NCBI RefSeq assembly: GCF_014641595.1
Contig: NZ_BMIA01000001.1
Location: 1,116,001-1,180,000 of the forward strand
Source: Dyadobacter endophyticus
Lineage (GTDB): Bacteria; Bacteroidota; Bacteroidia; Cytophagales; Spirosomataceae
DNA: 64,000 nt
Direction: 5' to 3'
A program made the translations under genes and the position numbers. Shown piece after piece: positions 17,809 through 26,655 of the stretch (position 1 is its first letter; each line of letters starts with the position of its first letter). The notes beneath the pieces are model-generated. The model searched no databases, was not told where the DNA came from, and saw nothing but the letters and a program-made list of their open reading frames with translations.

Positions 17809-17848
17809 GAGAGGAGGCAGCTATTCAGGTAGATGCTTCCTCTCGTTT
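17809..17848 (+). terminator. Intrinsic terminator after the lipoprotein gene
   Basis: An 11-bp stem (17809-17819 with 17834-17844, one G-U pair) and a short T-run; it lies 22 nt after the lipoprotein stop and just beyond the 3' end of the convergent FKBP gene. Confidence 0.7.
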
Positions 17849-17855
17849 CAGGTCC

Positions 17856-18278
17856 TTAAAGTATTTTGTGCAGGATCATTTTGATCACCAATGTTGAATC
17901 GGGATGGACGTTGGGCGGGTAACCGGTCCTCTTTACCAGGTAGGGGGGCGCGACGATCTTTTTAATTTCCCCTTCCCGCATCCCGACGAGCGCCTCGTCG
18001 ACTGCCTTCGTAGCCTGGTTGCCGCCAATCAGCACCTTCACGGGTGTAGAGCTGTTTTCATTGGAATACAATACTTCCCCGTTACGGTAGCTCGTCGTTT
18101 CAAAAAGCAGGATCTGCTGGCCGGTTCTCGCCTTCGGACCATGGCCTTTCTTTAACAGGGTATATTGAAGGCCGGATGGCGATTGTTTCATTTTGCCGGT
18201 GGAGCAGGAAATCAGCAGGATCGCCAGCGAGAAGAGCTTAACTGTTTTGGCCAATGGAAATGGGTAGGATCTATACAT
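17856..18278 (-). CDS. FKBP-type peptidyl-prolyl isomerase-like lipoprotein
   Basis: A 140-residue protein with a lipobox (LLISC, ending at residue 25) and one FKBP domain: SGLQYTLLKKGHGP, GQQILLFETT, the IGGNQATKAVDEALVGMREGE turn and a closing VIKMIL strand. The family catalyses prolyl cis-trans isomerisation of exported proteins. Aromatic residues that usually line the active site are only partly present, so it may act mainly as a chaperone. It is convergent with the lipoprotein at 17079. Confidence 0.85.
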   Translation of the reverse strand: MYRSYPFPLAKTVKLFSLAILLISCSTGKMKQSPSGLQYTLLKKGHGPKARTGQQILLFETTSYRNGEVLYSNENSSTPVKVLIGGNQATKAVDEALVGMREGEIKKIVAPPYLVKRTGYPPNVHPDSTLVIKMILHKIL

Positions 18279-18617
18279 ATTGTGATTGTTTTACAGCGTT
18301 CAAATTGAGCTGTTGCGCTACCTAGTTCGAATATTTGACAGCCCGCACATACAATCCAAAGTCCTTCCCAAGTCCGCAGCGCATGTGCGTGCGATCGACT
18401 ACGTGTAGCCCGCGACCCCAAAGAACAGGCCCTGGTTTTCCATTGGCATCTTTATGGATTTCGTCAGTGGCTTCGTCTCCGACTATTCTGCTTCAAACAT
18501 ATTGGTTAGGTGATTGCCTGTTCGTACAGTGGTTGTAAAAGTTTGTAAAGCACTTGTAAAAGTTAACAGTCAGGTTTATTTGGTTTAGGTTAAGAGAGGT
18601 AATGTGTTATTTGTGAA
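18279..18617. other. 339-nt intergenic region, no gene recognised
   Basis: Upstream of the FKBP gene and downstream of the S33-like hydrolase gene. Short frames here have no start context or domain signature. Loose repeats of TTGTAAAAG occur near 18533-18562. It presumably holds the FKBP promoter. Confidence 0.5.
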
Positions 18618-19562
18618 TCAATTGTCAGACGACTTTAACCATTTCTTGATTGCTTCAAGAAATTTCACCTGCTGATCGATAAAGACTGTATGCGAGCAGT
18701 TATCAAGATAATTTAACCGTTTCGTGCCTGTAATCCTTTGCAAATCGACGATTTGTTCTTTCGAATAAAGGCCGTCTTGCTTGCCGTAAATCGCGTAAAT
18801 AGGTATTTGGGCTTGTGCAAGTTTCTGCAATACGGGAGTTGTATCGATGTTTTTCCGCTGTTCATTTTTCCAGAGCATTTCAACCGCGCGGTCATTTTTG
18901 ATGTAACGAGTAATCAATGTATCTGTTTTGTAAGTCGAATAGAGGCGCAGCGCCTCAGGGTCGGGATTTTGCAGACTAAAAAAGCCATTTCTGGAAGCAT
19001 GTGCGAAAACTTCGGTCCGGTAGACAAGGGAATTGGTGTCCAGTGCCCTGATTTTCTCTAATGCACGGAGATTAGCCGTTTCATTATGGATTTGGTAAAT
19101 GTGCCCCACTGCGTTGAGAATGGTGTTGTAGGAGGCTTGCTGGGAAATCAATGCGCTCGCAAGGATGATGGATTTGACTTTCTCTGGGTATTTTTGAGCA
19201 AAAAGGGTAGTAACAAGCCCACCAAAACTGAATCCGATCAAGTGGGCACGTGTAAGTTGATACTTTTGATAAATGCGGTTTAGATCTTCGAAGAACTCTT
19301 CATAATTCATTCGAGCAGTGCTGTCTGCGGACCTTCCTTCACCTCGCCGGTCGTAAATCACTACATAAAATCCTTCATTAGCTAACTTTTGAGCAGTAGT
19401 AGCCTCAAAATAGACAGAACTGCTTCCCGGGCCACCATGGAGGAATATGATCGGTTCATCGCTTGCTATCCCAAAGCTTTTGGAATAGAGATATTGTCCC
19501 TTGGCTGAAAAAGTAAGTAGAGACGCTATTACAGCGATAAACAGTCTTATTAGTAAACGCAT
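18618..19562 (-). CDS. Exported alpha/beta hydrolase, proline-iminopeptidase-like (S33)
   Basis: A 314-residue protein with a signal peptide (~1-22, ending AKGQ). The oxyanion motif HGGPGSSS, the DRRGEGRS segment and nucleophile elbow GFSFGG place it in the S33 / prolyl-aminopeptidase-like branch; the catalytic His is in CSHTVF near the C-terminus. Export separates it from classical cytoplasmic Pip enzymes. The substrate is unknown. It is a single gene. Confidence 0.85.
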   Translation of the reverse strand: MRLLIRLFIAVIASLLTFSAKGQYLYSKSFGIASDEPIIFLHGGPGSSSVYFEATTAQKLANEGFYVVIYDRRGEGRSADSTARMNYEEFFEDLNRIYQKYQLTRAHLIGFSFGGLVTTLFAQKYPEKVKSIILASALISQQASYNTILNAVGHIYQIHNETANLRALEKIRALDTNSLVYRTEVFAHASRNGFFSLQNPDPEALRLYSTYKTDTLITRYIKNDRAVEMLWKNEQRKNIDTTPVLQKLAQAQIPIYAIYGKQDGLYSKEQIVDLQRITGTKRLNYLDNCSHTVFIDQQVKFLEAIKKWLKSSDN

Positions 19563-19766
19563 ATAGTTAAAAAATGGTAAAGTTAAGGTATCCGGAGATG
19601 CAAGTAGCCCAATTTCTATACTGATTTATCCATTCCAATATCTTCGCTAATATATGGCGTTAGGCATCGCCGCGCCGCCATTTTATCCCATTATGTACCC
19701 GATAGTTTCGCACAAGCGACCATTTAAATAAATTACGCCTTGTGCATTGGCGGGTTTTTTATAAAA

Positions 19767-20150
19767 TTGCCTACTATCATAGACCTGACGCTATTGGAAA
19801 CTTATACTCCCGGACTCCATCTTATAGCCACGCTTCATTCGGACAAAACGGCCCTACTGGACGAGCATACTGGTTTTAAGGCTCTGGCCGACGATCTTAC
19901 CGGTGCATTTGACCTCCAGAAACTGGGCGAAGTTTACCACGATTTCAAACCAGGCGGTTTCACGGGCATTATTTGTCTGAGCGAGAGCCATCTTTCGGTG
20001 CATACCTGGCCGGAGTTTAACAAAGTCAACCTGGATATTTACCTCAGCAATTTCCAGCGCGTCAATAACGGCACGGTGCGTGCTATTTTCGACCACATTA
20101 CAGCCTATTTTGAAGCAAAAGTGGTTTCTGAACATCAAATCATTCGATAA
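19767..20150 (+). CDS. SpeD/SpeH-like S-adenosylmethionine decarboxylase proenzyme
   Basis: A 127-residue protein if started at TTG 19767 (the TTG at 19740 adds nine residues; there is no ATG). It has the prokaryotic AdoMetDC signature GFTGIICLSESHLSVHTWPE. Self-cleavage would occur at Glu-Ser, making the pyruvoyl group from Ser74. The essential His five residues later is present (H79). The family's catalytic Cys, 20 residues after the Ser (Cys83 in the Thermotoga enzyme), is Ser94 here (LDIYLSN instead of a TC ending). Product use is suggested by the spermidine-synthase-like gene at 22461. It is the first gene of a seven-gene operon, 3 nt before the next gene. Confidence 0.88.
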   Translation: MPTIIDLTLLETYTPGLHLIATLHSDKTALLDEHTGFKALADDLTGAFDLQKLGEVYHDFKPGGFTGIICLSESHLSVHTWPEFNKVNLDIYLSNFQRVNNGTVRAIFDHITAYFEAKVVSEHQIIR

Positions 20151-20153
20151 GCG

Positions 20154-22037
20154 ATGGGAATTAGCAAACTTGCAACTTGTCCATCCTGCGGCAAACCTGT
20201 GTATTTTCAGGGTGCCAACAATGTGGCCGGCTGTGGCTGCGAGAAAGTGTGGTATCGCTCGGGTGATGAGCTGAAAGAAGTGAAAATGGAGCTGGTTCGT
20301 GGTTCGTCGGATATTATCCAGCCTGGTACCAGCGGAAGCTGGAAGGCGATCGCGTTTATCGTTACCGGTAGGCTGCGGGTGCTCTTCGAAGATCAGGCTT
20401 ATAATTACTGGACGCTCGATTGTAACGATGGCTTCACCCGCCATTTGGCGGAAGGCTATGGAATGTATACGATCTGCGAGGCGCTGCCATTCAAGGATGC
20501 GACGATCGCCCGGAAGTTCAAGGCCGACGCACAAGGGCTGACCCTGCCCGATGATCGCGAGTTTTCGGTCACGGCCCGTAACGAAAGCCGCCTGATAGAG
20601 GTAGAAGGCAATGTATTTGTGCAAGGCCTGCCGGATCGGTTCAACAGCATCGAAGCGGTTACTGACGCTGAACGCGTGGAGCTGGTAGCTTACAGCGAAA
20701 CCGTCGCGGTGGCATTTGCCTGCTATGAAGTGGAACCTGAACTGCTTTTTCTTAGCAATGTGCGGGAAGCTGAGCCGGAGGCGAAGCTATTTACCTGCCG
20801 CAATTGCCATGCAGAAAACCACATACTGACTTATCCATACAGCCACAGCTGGGTTTGCGCCAAATGCGAAACCCGGCACTCGTACACGGGCGGGCAACTG
20901 GCGACACACGGCGGCCAGCACACGCATGATCATGAATTTTGCTTTGATATCGGCGAGCGGATTTCGCTCGAAGGTGGTGATTACCAGGTGGTGGGACTTG
21001 CTTATAAGTACGACACCGATTCGCGCACCGATTACTGGCACGAATATACGCTTTACAGCAGGTTGCACGGGTTTATGTTCCTTACCGAGTCGGACGGGCA
21101 TTGGACCTCCCTGAAAGAAACGCGGCATACCCCGAGGCCGGGTGATTCCCGCCTGCACCGTATTGCGTTTGATAATCAGCAATTCCGGCGATACTCCAAA
21201 TACCACTACCGCATGCTGTATGCGTTGGGCGAATTTCCCGGCGATGTGTTTTCGAGGCATGAGGACATAGAATCAATGGACTATATCGCTCCGCCGGAGA
21301 TACTGAGCGTCGAGAAGGACCACAAGAAACGGCTGACCTGGTTCCGGGGTAAATATGTGCCGCGCGGGGTGATTGCCGCACAAACCCATAACCTGCTTCC
21401 GCAGACGGTGGGCATTGCGCCTGCACAGCCACCGAGGGTCAACGTAAGTACGGAAACGATTGTGAAATCGGGCGGCATCGCTTTACTGCTCGCCATGCTG
21501 GTCCAGATCCTGACGGGTAGTATGCACAGCAATAGGGTGATTTTTGATTCGAACTACAATTTTTCAGATTCGCTTAATACACAGCTTTTCATTTCTGAAA
21601 AGTTCGAGCTGGAAAAGCAGAGCAGTAATCTGGAACTGGATTTCAAGGCACCTCTGGAAAATACCTGGTTAGAGCTGGGCGTAACACTCGTCAATGCGGT
21701 GAATGGCAGTGAGTACAGCGCCGAACAGGGGATCGAGTTTTATTCCGGCTATGAAGACGGCGAACGCTGGACGGAAGGAGATCGGGAAGAAACCATCCAT
21801 TTCACCAAAATACCTGCCGGAACCTACTTTCTGCAAATGACCGCCAGCCGGGATTCGAATATGTACACCCGTGCTGGTATATTCACGACAAAGCTCGTGT
21901 ATGACGCCACCACTTACAGAAATATCTGGATCGTCGTGATACTGATTCTTCTGGGGCCGCTGGTAATGGGCATCATGCGGTATTACACCGAAAATGCGCG
22001 TTGGGGAAACAGCGAGTTTGCCAATTCATCAAAATAG
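20154..22037 (+). CDS. DUF4178 protein with zinc ribbons and two C-terminal membrane helices
   Basis: A 627-residue protein. Residues ~9-27 (CPSCGKPVYF ... GCGC) and ~223-246 (CRNCHAENHI ... CAKC) are zinc-ribbon motifs. DUF4178-type segments occur as GERISLEGGDYQVVGLAYKY and a LTESDGHWT strand, with a second similar beta unit early in the protein. Hydrophobic helices lie near residues 442-460 and 600-620, with an extracytoplasmic beta domain between them. The function of DUF4178 is not established; it recurs with SpeD, SpeE-like and DUF350 genes. It starts 3 nt after speD, implying translational coupling. Confidence 0.85.
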   Translation: MGISKLATCPSCGKPVYFQGANNVAGCGCEKVWYRSGDELKEVKMELVRGSSDIIQPGTSGSWKAIAFIVTGRLRVLFEDQAYNYWTLDCNDGFTRHLAEGYGMYTICEALPFKDATIARKFKADAQGLTLPDDREFSVTARNESRLIEVEGNVFVQGLPDRFNSIEAVTDAERVELVAYSETVAVAFACYEVEPELLFLSNVREAEPEAKLFTCRNCHAENHILTYPYSHSWVCAKCETRHSYTGGQLATHGGQHTHDHEFCFDIGERISLEGGDYQVVGLAYKYDTDSRTDYWHEYTLYSRLHGFMFLTESDGHWTSLKETRHTPRPGDSRLHRIAFDNQQFRRYSKYHYRMLYALGEFPGDVFSRHEDIESMDYIAPPEILSVEKDHKKRLTWFRGKYVPRGVIAAQTHNLLPQTVGIAPAQPPRVNVSTETIVKSGGIALLLAMLVQILTGSMHSNRVIFDSNYNFSDSLNTQLFISEKFELEKQSSNLELDFKAPLENTWLELGVTLVNAVNGSEYSAEQGIEFYSGYEDGERWTEGDREETIHFTKIPAGTYFLQMTASRDSNMYTRAGIFTTKLVYDATTYRNIWIVVILILLGPLVMGIMRYYTENARWGNSEFANSSK

Positions 22038-22044
22038 AACGAGC

Positions 22045-22227
22045 ATGAAAGAAACTTTGAAAGAACTCCTGCCCATGAAATGGTACTTTCTGTACGTGGC
22101 GGCACTGCTGGCCTGGCTGGCGTATGCCAACCTTGTGGGTGACCGGATTTTGTCGTTTGGAAATCAGGAGCAATGGAGCTCCGGCGGGAGCAGCTCGCAT
22201 AGAAGCGGCATCATGCACCATAAATAG
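22045..22227 (+). CDS. Small single-pass membrane protein
   Basis: A 60-residue protein with one transmembrane helix (~12-32, YFLYVAALLAWLAYANL) and a Ser/Gly/His-rich tail (SSGGSSSHRSG). The start at 22045 lies 7 nt after the DUF4178 stop; a longer in-frame reading from 21994 would overlap that gene. No family is recognised. Its position inside the operon suggests a subunit of a membrane complex with DUF4178 and DUF350 proteins. Confidence 0.7.
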   Translation: MKETLKELLPMKWYFLYVAALLAWLAYANLVGDRILSFGNQEQWSSGGSSSHRSGIMHHK

Positions 22228-22253
22228 TCATTAAAAAACCTAAACATATATCG

Positions 22254-22460
22254 ATGCAACAATACATCATCAGTTCGCTCGTGTACTCGGGCATTGGGAT
22301 ATTGGTCCTGTTTATCACGTTTGCGGCCTTTGAAATACTCACACCGAAGCACAACCTGCGTCGTGAGATCATGGAAAACAAGAACGTGGCCCTGGCCATA
22401 TTCGCCGGCTTTTTCATGCTCGCGATCGCCATTATCATCGCGTCGGCAATTCACGGGTAG
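22254..22460 (+). CDS. DUF350 membrane protein
   Basis: A 68-residue protein with two transmembrane helices (~7-27 and ~44-66) joined by a polar loop containing LTPKHNLRREIMENKN. Size, the LR.EI..N.N loop and the small-residue second helix fit one DUF350 unit. The biochemical role is unknown; the family often sits beside spermidine-synthase-like genes. The next gene begins directly at the stop codon. Confidence 0.85.
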   Translation: MQQYIISSLVYSGIGILVLFITFAAFEILTPKHNLRREIMENKNVALAIFAGFFMLAIAIIIASAIHG

Positions 22461-23993
22461 ATGAAAAACACGGCAGGCAGGAATAGTGCGCAGTGGGTGT
22501 TGCTCGTGGCGGTGTTCATCATCGCCACCTGCGGGTTGATCTACGAGCTGGTTGCGGGTACGCTGGCCAGTTACCTCCTGGGCGACAGCGTCACGCAGTT
22601 CAGTATCATCATCGGCGTGTACCTTTTCTCAATGGGGATCGGCTCGTACCTCTCGCGGTTTTTCAATGATCACCTGCTCGAATGGTTTATCAGGATAGAG
22701 CTGCTGGTGGGGCTGGTGGGCGGTTTTAGCGCGATCCTGCTGTTTTTTGTATTCCCGCTCGCAGTCAGCTTTCAGCCCGTGTTGTACGCGCTGGTGGGGG
22801 TTACAGGCACTCTGGTCGGGATTGAAATACCCCTTTTGCTGCGGATTTTGAAGGATAAGGTCGAGTTTGCTGAGCTGGTGAGCCGGGTTTTTACTTATGA
22901 TTACATCGGTGCATTGCTGGCGTCGCTGATCTTTCCGTTGGTTTTTGTGCCGTACCTCGGACTGATCCGGACGAGTTTGTTCTTTGGTTTACTGAATGTG
23001 GGCGTAGGATTGTATCTCTGCCGCTATTTCGCAGGCGAAGTCCGGGGCGTGAGGGTGATCCGTTTCGGGGGCGTCATGATCCTGATCGCTGAGGTGGCGG
23101 CATTCATTTTCTCGGAGCAGATTATGAGTTTCAGCGAAACGCTCGCCTACAATGATCACGTCGTTTATTCCACCTCTACACCTTACCAGCGGATCGTGAT
23201 TACCAAGAACAGGCACGACCTCCGGCTTTACCTGAACAACAACCTGCAATTCAGCTCGGCGGATGAATACCGGTACCACGAGGCGCTCGTGCATCCGGCC
23301 ATGGGAGCGTCGGGGATGCCGCGTAATGTGCTCATTCTGGGCGGGGGTGACGGGCTGGCGGCACGGGAGATATTGAAATACAAATCAGTTAAAAACATAC
23401 AGCTGGTAGACCTCGATCCGGTGATGACTAAACTGTTCACGGAGCAGGATATTCTTTCGGAAATTAATAAGCATTCATTGAAAGACCCGCGGGTCACCGT
23501 TACCAATGCGGATGCATTTATCTGGTTAAAAGAGAATAAAAAGCAGTTCGATTGCGTCGTAATAGACTTTCCGGACCCTTCCGGGTTTTCTGTCGGTAAG
23601 TTGTATACGACCGCTTTCTACCGGCTTTTAAAAACGGCAATGACGCCGCATGCTGTCGCCGTGGTACAAAGTACATCGCCCTTTGTGGCGCCAAAGAGCT
23701 TTTGGTGTGTCAACGAAACACTCAAAGCGTCCGGATTTCAGACCATTCCTTACCATAACTATGTGCCGTCGTTTGGCGAATGGGGTTATATAATGGCCTG
23801 TATTCCTGATGATTTCCACCTTCCGGTCACATTCCCCATCGAGAAAAAGTACATTAGTGCGGCTGTGATGGAGCAAATGCTGCAATTCCCGGACGATATG
23901 CTCGCGCACGAGCCCCTCGAAGTGAACAAGCTGAATAACCAGGCGCTGGTAAATTATTTTGAAAAGGAGTGGGGTAAATACCTGGAACAATGA
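22461..23993 (+). CDS. Membrane-anchored spermidine-synthase-like aminopropyltransferase
   Basis: A 510-residue protein. Residues ~10-225 contain about seven transmembrane helices. Residues ~235-480 are a spermidine synthase domain: QFSSADEYRYHEALVHPA, the AdoMet-binding GGGDG loop (294-298), the acidic VDLDP strand end and the IDFPDPSGFSVGKLY active-site region. It should transfer an aminopropyl (or related) group from decarboxylated AdoMet, and the fused membrane part suggests a membrane-bound acceptor or export of the product. It overlaps the next gene by ATGA. Confidence 0.9.
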   Translation: MKNTAGRNSAQWVLLVAVFIIATCGLIYELVAGTLASYLLGDSVTQFSIIIGVYLFSMGIGSYLSRFFNDHLLEWFIRIELLVGLVGGFSAILLFFVFPLAVSFQPVLYALVGVTGTLVGIEIPLLLRILKDKVEFAELVSRVFTYDYIGALLASLIFPLVFVPYLGLIRTSLFFGLLNVGVGLYLCRYFAGEVRGVRVIRFGGVMILIAEVAAFIFSEQIMSFSETLAYNDHVVYSTSTPYQRIVITKNRHDLRLYLNNNLQFSSADEYRYHEALVHPAMGASGMPRNVLILGGGDGLAAREILKYKSVKNIQLVDLDPVMTKLFTEQDILSEINKHSLKDPRVTVTNADAFIWLKENKKQFDCVVIDFPDPSGFSVGKLYTTAFYRLLKTAMTPHAVAVVQSTSPFVAPKSFWCVNETLKASGFQTIPYHNYVPSFGEWGYIMACIPDDFHLPVTFPIEKKYISAAVMEQMLQFPDDMLAHEPLEVNKLNNQALVNYFEKEWGKYLEQ

Positions 23994-25603
23994 AAAGGGG
24001 CGAATTTATCAGACTGACCACGGGAATGGCTGCTGCCGCTCCGCTCTTGCACGCCTGCGAGGGGAAAAAGGCCGGTGCTGCAACTGCCATTCCGGGGAAG
24101 ATCGTGGGGGCGTCGGCTGCGGCCGGGCATTTGCTCCGCGACCGTGCATTCAATGCTCCTGGCGAATTTGAACCGAAGGACGTCGTGATCATCGGTGCGG
24201 GCGTGAGTGGGTTATCGGCGGCAAGGTACCTGATGCAGCACGGGGTAAGCGACATGGTTGTACTGGATCTGGAAGGGCAGCCCGGCGGTAATGCGGCTTC
24301 GGGCGGTAATGCATTTTCAAAATATCCATGGGGAGCGCATTATGTGCCGGTCCCGAATAATAATTTGACTGAATACCTTTCATTTTTGGAAGAGGCCAAA
24401 GTGATAACCGGCTATGATGGTGCAGGTTTGCCGGTGTATGATGAGTTTTACCTGTGCCATGATCCCGAAGAACGGTTATATATCAATGGGCACTGGCAGG
24501 AGGGACTGGTACCGAATTTCGGTCTGAATGCAGCGCAATTAGCGGAGTTCAGGCAATTTTTTACACTAATTAATCATTACAAAAACCTGAAAGGCGCAGA
24601 CGGGCTGGAAGCGTTCAGTATTCCGGTGGACATGTCGAGCCGTGACGAATCGCTGCGTGCACTCGATCGCATGACGATGAAAGAATGGATGGACAGTCGC
24701 CATCTTACAGGTGAATACATACGCTGGTATGTCGATTACTGCACTCGTGATGATTTTGGCACGCCTTTAGACCTGGTGAGTGCCTGGGCGGGCATCCATT
24801 ACTTCGCTTCGCGAAAAGGGAAGGCCGCTAATGCAGCATATAACGACGTGCTTACGTGGGAGCACGGAAACGGTTTTCTGATCGACGCGCTACGCAAGGA
24901 CCTCGATGGGAGGGTAGTAACCGGCGCATTGGCGACTTCCGTAAAAGTGGGCCCGGAGGGTGTAAAAATCGGCTATCTCGATGTTGCCACCCGGCAGGTT
25001 AAGGGCCTCGAAGCCAGGCATTGCATTATGGCGGTACCGCAGTTTGTAGCCGCACGCCTTCTGGGAGACACAGAGCGAGGGAAGACGGTAACCGGGCATT
25101 TTCATTATACACCGTGGATGGTGGCTAACCTGACCGTGAAGGACCTGCACGAACGGGCCGGGCAACCTGCCAGCTGGGACAATGTGATTTACGGAAGCCC
25201 TTCGCTGGGTTATGTGGACGCCACGCACCAACAGGTACAACAGCAAAAATACCGGCGCAATCTTACTTATTATCTCCCGCTCACCTACGCGCCGCCCGGG
25301 ATCGCACGAAAGGAAGCCTACCACGCGGAACATGCATTTTGGTCAGAGAAAGTGCTTTCCGACCTGCAACGCGTACATCCCGATATCCGCGAGCAAACCG
25401 AGCGTATCGATATCATGCTTTGGGGCCACGCCATGGTGCAGCCGCGTCCGGGAATGATCCACGGCGATCTGCGGCAAGCCCTTTCGGAGAGTATCGGCAC
25501 AGGGATTCATTTCGCGCATACCGACCTGGCCGGCGTGAGCATATTTGAAGAAGGCTTCTACCAGGGCCTTAAAGCCGCGAAAAAGATCCTGAAACAAACC
25601 TGA
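23990..25603 (+). CDS. Exported FAD-dependent amine-oxidase-like protein
   Basis: A 537-residue protein. The N-terminus carries a hydrophobic export signal with a possible lipobox (LLHAC, ending at residue 19). The dinucleotide-binding motif GAGVSGLSAARYL is at ~64-76, followed by an acidic strand end (VVLDLEGQPGG). A C-terminal FAD segment is GVSIFEEGFYQGLKAAKKI. This is the layout of flavin amine oxidases and phytoene-desaturase-like enzymes. In this operon it could oxidise the polyamine-type product of the SpeE-like enzyme; this is inference. Confidence 0.82.
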   Translation: MKRGEFIRLTTGMAAAAPLLHACEGKKAGAATAIPGKIVGASAAAGHLLRDRAFNAPGEFEPKDVVIIGAGVSGLSAARYLMQHGVSDMVVLDLEGQPGGNAASGGNAFSKYPWGAHYVPVPNNNLTEYLSFLEEAKVITGYDGAGLPVYDEFYLCHDPEERLYINGHWQEGLVPNFGLNAAQLAEFRQFFTLINHYKNLKGADGLEAFSIPVDMSSRDESLRALDRMTMKEWMDSRHLTGEYIRWYVDYCTRDDFGTPLDLVSAWAGIHYFASRKGKAANAAYNDVLTWEHGNGFLIDALRKDLDGRVVTGALATSVKVGPEGVKIGYLDVATRQVKGLEARHCIMAVPQFVAARLLGDTERGKTVTGHFHYTPWMVANLTVKDLHERAGQPASWDNVIYGSPSLGYVDATHQQVQQQKYRRNLTYYLPLTYAPPGIARKEAYHAEHAFWSEKVLSDLQRVHPDIREQTERIDIMLWGHAMVQPRPGMIHGDLRQALSESIGTGIHFAHTDLAGVSIFEEGFYQGLKAAKKILKQT

Positions 25604-25608
25604 CCGCC

Positions 25609-26655
25609 ATGGAAAAGCAGCCATGGCTGGGCAAGCCGCTGACCGACATTGTTTTCATCCTGGCTCCGCCGTTTCTGAGTTTGCTGGTGGTGATTTGCTT
25701 TCCCGAAATTTTCCAGGACAATACCCATATGCCCGACGCCTGGTGGGTCGTATTGATATTGCTCATCGACGTCGCACACGTATACAGCACGCTCTATCGC
25801 ACGTACCTGAACAGGCAGCTCTACAACCGTTTCAAGCCATTGCTGATCGGTATACCGGTATTGGCGCTGGTGCTGGGTTCGGGTATTTACCTGGTAAGCG
25901 GGCTTTGGTTCTGGCGCATCCTGGCGTACCTGGCGGTTTACCATTTTGTGCGCCAGCAATACGGGTTTCTGCGCCTGTACAGCCGTTTCGAGCGTACGCC
26001 CGGCTGGTACCGGCAGGTAGATCAGTTCGTGGTTTACTATGCGACAATTTACCCGTTGCTCTACTGGCACCTGCACGGCGGCCGGAATTTCAACTGGTTT
26101 ATCGAAAACGAATTCCTGATTTCCTCCTCGCAACCGGCGCTGAGAGTCGCTTCCGCATTGTATTGGATGATGTTGGCTGCTTATGCATGCAAGGAAATCC
26201 ACTACTGGTGGCATTTTAAAAGCCTTAATATCCCGCGCATTGCCGTCATTACAGGCACTTTGGTGTCGTGGTACTTTGGTATTGTATATTTCAACGGCGA
26301 CCTGGCATTTACGCTGCTGAACGTCGTCAGTCACGGCGTTCCCTATATGGCGCTCATCTGGATATTCGGGCAGAAGGAGGCTGCACGGCCGGGATCGGGG
26401 AGGTGGTTGCCGCTTTTCTTCGGACGATACGGGATGGTACTCTTTCTCGGGCTGATCTTCCTGCTGGCCTGGTTTGAAGAAGGCCTTTGGGATTGGACCG
26501 TCTGGAAAGAGCACCGCAGTCTTTTTTCCTTATTCCATCAATTTCCGATAGCATTCGGCAAACCGGCCCTGGCATTGATCGTACCACTGCTGGCCGTTCC
26601 GCAAATTACCCATTACGTGATCGACGGTTTTATCTGGAAGAAGGGGCAGCATTAG
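25609..26655 (+). CDS. Polytopic membrane protein with histidine motifs, possible metalloenzyme
   Basis: A 348-residue protein with about eight transmembrane helices. Conserved-looking polar sites lie in or near helices: DVAHVYSTLYRTY, YHFVRQQYG, HYWWHF, SHGVPYMALIW and THYVIDGFIWK. Repeated His at helix ends recalls membrane metal-dependent oxygenases or desaturases, but I cannot assign a family. It follows the FAD oxidoreductase by 5 nt and ends the operon; its stop overlaps the stop of the convergent T9SS gene by 4 nt. Confidence 0.75.
   Translation: MEKQPWLGKPLTDIVFILAPPFLSLLVVICFPEIFQDNTHMPDAWWVVLILLIDVAHVYSTLYRTYLNRQLYNRFKPLLIGIPVLALVLGSGIYLVSGLWFWRILAYLAVYHFVRQQYGFLRLYSRFERTPGWYRQVDQFVVYYATIYPLLYWHLHGGRNFNWFIENEFLISSSQPALRVASALYWMMLAAYACKEIHYWWHFKSLNIPRIAVITGTLVSWYFGIVYFNGDLAFTLLNVVSHGVPYMALIWIFGQKEAARPGSGRWLPLFFGRYGMVLFLGLIFLLAWFEEGLWDWTVWKEHRSLFSLFHQFPIAFGKPALALIVPLLAVPQITHYVIDGFIWKKGQH

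Noticed and set aside
18533..18562. Loose TTGTAAAAG repeats upstream of the FKBP gene
   Set aside because: Too short and irregular to call a repeat array or operator.
25558..26514. A 318-residue minus-strand frame opposite the His-rich membrane protein
   Set aside because: The plus-strand gene fits tightly in an operon and shows eight helices; the minus frame is Gln/Pro/Arg-rich and featureless.
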